Source: Flavobacteriales bacterium
GTDB lineage: Bacteria > Bacteroidota > Bacteroidia > Flavobacteriales > Flavobacteriaceae
Assembly: GCA_017303755.1 (NCBI GenBank)
Contig: JAFLBS010000002.1
Location: forward strand, 186,001 to 250,000
Length of the DNA: 64,000 bases
Direction of reading: 5' to 3'
In this document: piece by piece, positions 59,201 to 64,000 of the stretch
Numbering within the stretch: position 1 is the first letter of the stretch
How the letters are laid out: every line of letters starts with the position of its first letter
The notes under the pieces: generated by a model
What the model saw: only the letters and a program-made list of their open reading frames with translations
What the model was told of the DNA's origin: nothing
Database searches by the model: none
Made by a program: the position numbers and the translations under genes

Positions 59201-61359
59201 ACACTACTATTTACTCTGAATCGTATTTCAAAAGAAGAATATTGAGTGATATTATTTTCATACAAACCATCGTAATTAGTATCAATAAGTAGTTGATTAT
59301 CTGGATTGAGTACGGTTATAGTTTGATTAATGTCTGAACTAATAATAAACTCGCCGCTGTCATTGATTAAATCGGTTGCATTAGCAGCAGTTACGTATTC
59401 TAATTTGATGTTTTGAGGCTGATTAAACAACATAGAGTATTTAACGAAGTATCCTTTTCCAGCTGGAACTTCAGTAACAAAACTTCCGTCATTTGAGCCA
59501 ACAAATGGTGTTACAGAAGCAGCTGTAGAGGTAGTTACTTGACCTGTGAACGAATTAGAATACGTGTTGAGGTTTATTGTCCCGGAAGATGAATTTAAGA
59601 GATTTACAGACAAATCTCCAAATGATTCGTAACAATTGGTCATTCCATCATTATCCAAATCCAAATCAATATTATCATTGACAGAATCGTTGTCAGAATT
59701 TAAAGGACAATTACTAACGGGTATTTCATCTGAAAAGTAATCCAAACCACATTCAGTTAAAGTAGCTCTTACTTTGTAATAACCAGGTGCAGTTGGAAAG
59801 TAATTAAGATTAGTTGCCCCAGTAATTTCAACATTATTGAAGTACCATTGATAGGTATTGAAACCACTAAGTGCATTTACTTTTAATTCGACATTGGGTA
59901 TACAATTGGATTGGGTGATGTCTACTTCTTGAAAAACAATTTCAGGTTTGAATGTAAAACCAGAATAAAATCCGCCATAAGTTGCAAATCCGCTTGAGCC
60001 ATAATACGACAAATACACTTGATCCGATGAAAAAACGGAAACATTTCCAGTTAACCCAGGTAAAGTATAGGTAACATAATCAGGATTTCCAGTTACAGAA
60101 AAAGGACCATTTACAAAGAATCCTGCAGCTGTGAGTTCAGCCAAAGTATAATCAATGCCATTGATAGTAAAATCGAGAGTTGCTCCTGTTTTTGTAACCA
60201 AACAAACCGTTCCAAAGAAATCAGTAATACCTCCAACTTCGTTAATAAGTGGAATATTATCAATTGATTTGGGAGTTTGGCAACTAAGAGGAGGAAGGAA
60301 GTGCATATTTTGGTTGGCAAGACTTGGTCCACCAGTTGCGTCAATACTTCCAATTGCTTGATAGGCAAAAACATTTTTACTCGCTCTAATGTATAAGTTT
60401 TCATTGGCAGAAAATGCTGTACCGTCCAAAGCATAATATTCGCCGTGATTTAGAACGGTTACCGGAGTTGTACTGCCGTTAATAAAGATTTCGGTATTGT
60501 CTTCATGAGCAATTACAAAGGGTATTTCTGTAACATCAAACCCATTTCCTTTGATGAAAATATACTCTGTACCTGTACGTTCGACAGATACAATTTGATC
60601 AAAGCCTAAATCTAAATTGGTTGATGTTGCATTGCTTCCTGCGAACGATCCACAATTAACAGCTATAGGTTTGTTTGACGATATTAAAGTACCAACTAAA
60701 GCATCTCGATTATTGGTGTTTGGGCCTTCGACTGCTATAGCGAAACTTTCTCCAGCATTTAAAATAATATCAGGTTGAGTATCTGAACCACTGTTTACTA
60801 ACGAACAACCTGCATCAATATCACTAAAACTAACGGTTGTATTGTTTTCTGTAGCTAAAATGGTAGCAAAAGTATAATGATTTTGATTGATGCTTGGCGG
60901 ATTTAAGTTCAAAAATGCACCTACTCTAAATTGAGTTCCCAAAGCAGCTATTCCTTTTGAAACCAAACCTCCTGCTTGAAAATTACTTGGTGATGATGTT
61001 AATCGAACGGTAACATAAATCAAATCTTCCGCCTCAACAATAAACCCTTTGTTATTTTTTACAATTCCAACTTCTGAACTGTCAATAAGTAATTGTGTAT
61101 CATAACCGAAGCCAACTGTATAAATATAAGGTGTATCTCTTGAAACTGTGCCAGTAATACTACCGCCACCAATTTCGAGTATGTTAAATGAAATTGGAGT
61201 TATACTTGGACTTGAAATGTATAAATATTGGCCTTGAGGATCTTGCCCGCCAATACTGGTATTTGATAATGGCGGAATATAATGCGTCTTGCTAAATTGA
61301 GAGTAGCAATTAACTGATAATAAAAGGGTTACTAAAATAGCGAGTACGTACTTTTTCAT
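56281..61359 (-). CDS. Giant T9SS type B surface protein with IgGFN-like and TSP3 repeats
   Basis: A 1692-residue secreted protein. The signal peptide (MKKYVLAILVTLLLSVNCYS) is followed by an IgGFN-binding-protein-like N-terminal region (residues 60-450; GFDVTEIPFVIAHEDNTEIF), an Ig-like domain, and thrombospondin type 3 calcium-binding repeats (about 560-580 and 770-930; DSDNDGIPDQIDYDSDNDTV). Several Ig-like and 'CDDxxDG' domains (about 1000-1540) follow, and a gliding-motility C-terminal domain (KYFTPNGDGIHDTWNIAGIS to GNFSLKR). Likely a cell-surface adhesin; its tail is closely similar to that of the downstream gene. First gene of the three-gene unit. Confidence 0.9.
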   Translation of the reverse strand: MKKYVLAILVTLLLSVNCYSQFSKTHYIPPLSNTSIGGQDPQGQYLYISSPSITPISFNILEIGGGSITGTVSRDTPYIYTVGFGYDTQLLIDSSEVGIVKNNKGFIVEAEDLIYVTVRLTSSPSNFQAGGLVSKGIAALGTQFRVGAFLNLNPPSINQNHYTFATILATENNTTVSFSDIDAGCSLVNSGSDTQPDIILNAGESFAIAVEGPNTNNRDALVGTLISSNKPIAVNCGSFAGSNATSTNLDLGFDQIVSVERTGTEYIFIKGNGFDVTEIPFVIAHEDNTEIFINGSTTPVTVLNHGEYYALDGTAFSANENLYIRASKNVFAYQAIGSIDATGGPSLANQNMHFLPPLSCQTPKSIDNIPLINEVGGITDFFGTVCLVTKTGATLDFTINGIDYTLAELTAAGFFVNGPFSVTGNPDYVTYTLPGLTGNVSVFSSDQVYLSYYGSSGFATYGGFYSGFTFKPEIVFQEVDITQSNCIPNVELKVNALSGFNTYQWYFNNVEITGATNLNYFPTAPGYYKVRATLTECGLDYFSDEIPVSNCPLNSDNDSVNDNIDLDLDNDGMTNCYESFGDLSVNLLNSSSGTINLNTYSNSFTGQVTTSTAASVTPFVGSNDGSFVTEVPAGKGYFVKYSMLFNQPQNIKLEYVTAANATDLINDSGEFIISSDINQTITVLNPDNQLLIDTNYDGLYENNITQYSSFEIRFRVNSSVPLAAGTGTFQFRSNQATSLSITHKNLTDDQGNKATFRIIGSCIPKDSDNDGIPDQIDYDSDNDTVPDFIESQGINSNALSLTDTNGDGIDDVFGNGITPADTDNDGVLDYLDYDSDNDGIFDINESGSQGSSSSINGSTSGPNFGSNGIDDAFETSPDSGVFNYTLIDSDADGIPNYLETDSDNDGCIDIIEAGYTDANSDLIVGDETTPTFSSNGVVNSSTGYGTPNNDYTIFAVINITTQPADVTTCELETATFTLNTDPVDSYQWQLSTDNGTTWTDITNNATYSGATTVSLTVSNVSPSMVGYQYRVFLNKNGNACGLYSAAAILTTYALPVITTPVNLVQCDDDTDGISDVNLTVKNDFISANYVNETFTYFTTQLAAETEDVALEITNPIAYTTGTTVVYVRVENSNGCYRVAQLNVFVSATQIPASTLFPFYTCDDYIDAVNNDYDGISQFDFSSVTPAIQALLPATATYTITYYRNEADALSELNAITDISNYRNSGYPNQQDIWVRVDSNLDNACFGLGPFVRLTVEALPVAHPVNATNIIRNCDDDHDGVFSFDTSAIETAILLGQTNIDVIYTDSNGIIYNPLPNPFPVTNQLTVTARVVNNATQASNGPCFDETTFQFIVDDLPEAFPIPASDLTICDDEIDPADQDGSYNFDTSTLQNQILNGQTGMLVTYTLADGTVLNQLPNPFPTSTQNVIVTVTNPINPTCTATTTLNFVVNPLPNIDIEYEELICINIPTFVITLDAGITDATNPNDYSYQWSLNGVEIPGANSYTLQVNTEGTYTVKVTNSFSCPVIRTIEVIASNAATIDDVIVVDLVDNNTINVVATGLGDYEYSLDEGLFQSTGFFDNVSIGIHTVYVRDKNGCGETQQIVHVLGAPKYFTPNGDGIHDTWNIAGISESYNSRSIIYIFDRYGKLIKQISPVGSGWDGTFNGKQMPGDDYWFTVQFEDGRSAKGNFSLKR

Positions 61360-61434
61360 TCGCTAAAAATAGCAAATATTTGGATTTTTTGTGCTATTTA
61401 GACCGCTTTTAATTTATTTTAACACTAGTTTAAA

Positions 61435-62283
61435 CTACAAATCTCTTTTTTGAATAATCTTGTAAGATAAAAAGATAAAAATAGCAGTCCATGCTAAGAC
61501 AATGGCTACATCTGTAGGATGTACACTGTAATCTTTTATGTTTTCAATACCCACTTGACTACCAATTGACTTTACAATTTTAAGTCGCGTAAATGGTTCT
61601 TTAATTAAGTTAGACATCGACTCTAAAGGAAGATGATTGTGGATCATATCTACAAAAGTATAATCAGAATCGCTTTTTTTCATGATTCCGAATTTAATAA
61701 TTGCAAAACCCACATTTTCAATGATGAACCATAAAAATAGAAATCCAATCGCAAAAGCCGAACGTTTAATTAATATTCCTAGGAACAAACAGAAAGAGAA
61801 AAATCCAACAAGTTTAATAAAATAGGCTGCTAAGTACTCCAAATCGCTCATGATTATTGAAAATTCATCAAAAGAGGAAAATTGCAAGCCTAAAATGAGT
61901 GAAACTACAAAGACAAAAAGAGTTGAAATTCCAGCAAAAACGACTACAGTTATAAATTTGGAAAGCACAAATTCTTTTTTACTCATGCCATCAATTAAAT
62001 TCTGTTTCAATGTACCATAGCTGTATTCGTTGGCCATCATTGATACAATTACAACCGCTAAAAATATTTTTAACCACGCAGCAAAATAAGTGTTGAAATG
62101 CCAGATGTAAGGAAAATTAAAGATTCCTTCTTCTGCTAAATGAAATTTAAACGGACCAATATCAAATTTTATGGCTGCAAAAAGTGCAATAAACGTCAAC
62201 AATACGAAATAAGTGATTGTCAATACTTTACTGGCTCTGTTTTTCCATATTTTTTGTAGTTCTATAGAGAGTAATCGTTTCAT
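61435..62283 (-). CDS. ABC transporter permease (ABC-2 type)
   Basis: A 282-residue inner-membrane protein with about six membrane segments (ITYFVLLTFIALFAAI; AWLKIFLAVVIVSMMANEYS; FITVVVFAGISTLFVFVVSL; LVGFFSFCLFLGILI; AFAIGFLFLWFIIENVGFAI; DVAIVLAWTAIFIFLSYKI). The motif NEYSYGTLKQNLIDGMSKKE is typical of permeases in bacitracin/lantibiotic-type exporters. It pairs with the ATPase 6 bp upstream in transcription order. The substrate is unknown. Confidence 0.9.
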   Translation of the reverse strand: MKRLLSIELQKIWKNRASKVLTITYFVLLTFIALFAAIKFDIGPFKFHLAEEGIFNFPYIWHFNTYFAAWLKIFLAVVIVSMMANEYSYGTLKQNLIDGMSKKEFVLSKFITVVVFAGISTLFVFVVSLILGLQFSSFDEFSIIMSDLEYLAAYFIKLVGFFSFCLFLGILIKRSAFAIGFLFLWFIIENVGFAIIKFGIMKKSDSDYTFVDMIHNHLPLESMSNLIKEPFTRLKIVKSIGSQVGIENIKDYSVHPTDVAIVLAWTAIFIFLSYKIIQKRDL

Positions 62284-62289
62284 CGGAAA

Positions 62290-63219
62290 TTATATTTTGT
62301 ATGATTTAGTGTTAGTTTGAATTTGGTTTTTTTCGGTAAGTTCTAAGAATTGCTGTTCCAATGAGTTTTTGCGTAATGCCAAGTGCGTTAAACAAATATT
62401 TTTGCTAAATAAAAAACGATTAAGTTCTCCAGATGATAGTTCTCCTTTTGGGTGAACTATAACTTTTCCATCTTCACTAGTAATTTTTTCAATGGAAGGA
62501 TGATTTTGAAGCGCATTAATGATGTCTGAATTTGAATCCGATTGTAATTCAAAGAACGAATTACTATTCGACATTCCTTCCACTTTTCCTGAATACAGTA
62601 TTTCTCCTTTGCGTAAAACTAAAACGTGACTGCACACTTTTTCCACTTCATCTAACAAGTGTGAAGCCAATAAAATGGTTGTTCCTTGAGAAGCAATGAG
62701 TCGAATAATGTCTCTAATCTGATGAATTCCTTGTGGATCTAAACCGTTGGTTGGCTCGTCTAATATTAAAATTTCGGGATCATTTAATAGAGCAGAAGCA
62801 ATCGCCAAACGTTGTTTCATTCCCAACGAAAAGGTTCTGAATTTGCTGTCTTTTCGGTCAAGTAATCCAACTATTTCTAGTTTTTCTTGTACTTTAGAAT
62901 AGTTAATGCCTTTTATTTTACAAACTAATTCCAAATTTTCTTGAGCTGTCATATACGGATAAAAATTCGGACGCTCAATGATAGCTCCCACTTTTTTCAA
63001 TGCATCATGAGTAGCCATAGTTCCGCCAAACCAACTGTAATCACCCGAAGTTTTGTTGACTACATTGAGTACAATTCCGAGTGTAGTTGATTTTCCCGAG
63101 CCATTCGGACCGAGAATTCCGTAAACATTGCCTTTGTGAATTTCGAGTGAGACATTTTTTACAGCGTGAACTTTGCCGTAATGTTTGTTCAGATTATTGA
63201 TTGATAAAATGGTTTCCAA
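62290..63219 (-). CDS. ABC transporter ATP-binding protein
   Basis: A 309-residue ATPase. Walker A GILGPNGSGKSTTLGI, signature FSLGMKQRLAIASALL, Walker B PEILILDEPTNGLDPQG and switch His in LLASHLLDEVEKV are all intact. A C-terminal extension of about 90 residues is typical of BcrA-like exporters. It energises the permease encoded directly downstream. Confidence 0.94.
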   Translation of the reverse strand: METILSINNLNKHYGKVHAVKNVSLEIHKGNVYGILGPNGSGKSTTLGIVLNVVNKTSGDYSWFGGTMATHDALKKVGAIIERPNFYPYMTAQENLELVCKIKGINYSKVQEKLEIVGLLDRKDSKFRTFSLGMKQRLAIASALLNDPEILILDEPTNGLDPQGIHQIRDIIRLIASQGTTILLASHLLDEVEKVCSHVLVLRKGEILYSGKVEGMSNSNSFFELQSDSNSDIINALQNHPSIEKITSEDGKVIVHPKGELSSGELNRFLFSKNICLTHLALRKNSLEQQFLELTEKNQIQTNTKSYKI

Positions 63220-63291
63220 GGTAACTTTGATTTAGTTTACAGTATGACGAACATACGAACTAATTGTTACCAAAGAAATAAAATAATTAAT

Positions 63292-63528
63292 TTACAAAGA
63301 ATGATGATGTCTTTTTAAATGCAGATGAAATAAGGTTTCGTTAACTTCTCTTAGTTTTGTTGTTAAATGAGTTTTGTGACCTTTATCGTCATTAGTAAGT
63401 TCTAAATGACACACTTTGCATTCGTATTCTTCAAAGTGATTGGTAATTTTTCTTTTTAGAGTTAGTTTGTGACCAAAGAAAAGGCAGAGCAAGTTTTGAT
63501 TGGCATTTTTTAGGTTATTAGCATTCAT
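63292..63528 (-). CDS. Small Cys/His-rich protein, DUF1660-like
   Basis: A 78-residue protein from the ATG at 63528. The segment NLLCLFFGHKLTLKRKI, then YECKVCHLELT, fits the small putative zinc-binding pattern C-x4-H ... C-x2-C seen in DUF1660-type proteins; the tail is His-rich (HLHLKRHHHSL). A longer frame to 63636 exists, but a TATTTTTG element on the minus strand at 63581-63588 lies inside it, so the shorter start is preferred. The function is unknown. Confidence 0.6.
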   Translation of the reverse strand: MNANNLKNANQNLLCLFFGHKLTLKRKITNHFEEYECKVCHLELTNDDKGHKTHLTTKLREVNETLFHLHLKRHHHSL

Positions 63529-63580
63529 AATCAGTTGGTTGTAGGTTGTAATCAAATGTAGGAGAATGCCGTTTAACTGC

Positions 63581-63588
63581 CAAAAATA
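63581..63588 (-). promoter_or_regulatory. Promoter -7 element for the DUF1660-like gene
   Basis: TATTTTTG on the minus strand matches TAnnTTTG, 52 bp before the ATG at 63528. Confidence 0.4.
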
Positions 63589-63650
63589 ATTGTTGAATGA
63601 CGTATTTTTTGTGATTTTGTAAGATAATGTTTTCAAATAAAGAAAAAAAT

Positions 63651-63687
63651 AAAAAACCCTTGATTACATTCATAACCAAGGATTTAC
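63651..63687 (-). terminator. Terminator of tpiA
   Basis: On the minus strand AAATCCTTG, a 14-nt loop, CAAGGGTTT and a T-run, about 20 bp after the tpiA stop codon. Confidence 0.8.
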
Positions 63688-63707
63688 ATTTTATTCTGAT
63701 TCTGAAA

Positions 63708-64000
63708 TTATAAAATCCCTTCAATAATAGCTACAAAATCATCTGCTTTTAAAGCTGCACCGCCAATTAATCCGCCATCAACGTCAGGTTTAGAAAAAAT
63801 TTCTCTAGCGTTGTCTGGTTTTACGCTTCCACCATATAAAATAGAAACATCATCAGCAATTGAACCAAATCGTTTGCGAACCGTTTCTCTAATAAATAGA
63901 TGCATTTCTTGTGCTTGTTCTGGTGAAGCAGTTTCACCAGTTCCAATTGCCCAAACAGGTTCGTATGCTAAAACGATATTCGCCCAATCTTCATTTTTGA
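63708..64000 (-). CDS. tpiA: Triose-phosphate isomerase (C-terminal part)
   Basis: The frame is open to the window edge; the first 150 or so codons lie outside. The visible 97 residues contain the catalytic glutamate loop [13 protein letters not shown], followed by [16 protein letters not shown], the [16 protein letters not shown] phosphate-binding strand and the C-terminal [19 protein letters not shown]. It interconverts dihydroxyacetone phosphate and glyceraldehyde 3-phosphate in glycolysis. The methionine at 63905 is internal. Confidence 0.97.
   Translation of the reverse strand, partial: KNEDWANIVLAYEPVWAIGTGETASPEQAQEMHLFIRETVRKRFGSIADDVSILYGGSVKPDNAREIFSKPDVDGGLIGGAALKADDFVAIIEGIL

Overview
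The window comes from a flavobacterium-like member of the Bacteroidota. It is AT-rich. Several promoters carry the flavobacterial -7 element TAnnTTTG, and two also have an upstream TTG at 17-19 bp. It encodes many type IX secretion (T9SS) substrates of both sorting types (type A 'PNP' tails and type B gliding-motility tails), a BshC bacillithiol ligase and an archaeal/eukaryote-type ProRS. Nearest relatives cannot be named from sequence reading alone; Flavobacterium or a close genus is the best guess.

Layout. 1-9.2 kb: end of a lipoprotein gene, a DUF721/DciA-like gene, a secreted metzincin protease, ndk, a SusE/F-like repeat protein, bshC and a secreted beta-rich protein. 9.2-13.3 kb: an RNA and ribosome repair locus (basic 248-aa unknown, RtcB ligase, release-factor homologue PrfH, TPR protein), preceded by a 27-codon small ORF with its own terminator. 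13.3-27.1 kb: two small surface genes, a PhyH-type dioxygenase with a B12-type radical SAM enzyme that has an unusual CX4CX2C motif, two large tandem leucine-rich T9SS proteins, and a LytTR/TPR-kinase pair in the same orientation. 27.3-30.9 kb: a three-gene biotin-dependent acyl-CoA carboxylase operon. 31-32.8 kb: a GH18 glycosidase and a class-3 lipase, both without signal peptides. 33-46 kb: a LysM-NlpC/P60 hydrolase, an OmpR-type two-component system, DUF1573, rimO, a FadL-type porin, a Trp-rich lipoprotein, proS, two identical tRNA-Glu genes, rpsT and a PAS-kinase/CheY-like pair. 46-53 kb: typA, a second TPR-kinase/LytTR pair and three small envelope genes. 53-64 kb: an esterase, two giant type B T9SS proteins, an ABC exporter, a small Cys/His protein and the 3' end of tpiA.

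Themes. Surface display through T9SS dominates (at least seven substrates), and four two-component systems sit close to envelope genes. The most unusual signals are: (1) a family of dispersed intergenic elements (five copies) with similar flanks and different cores that are each self-complementary; (2) the RtcB-PrfH repair locus with an unrecognised basic protein as first gene; (3) the radical SAM protein with CX4CX2C next to a PhyH dioxygenase; (4) operator-like direct repeats before the DUF1573 gene and before the carboxylase operon; (5) the leaderless GH18/lipase pair. No phage, insertion sequence or CRISPR array was found.
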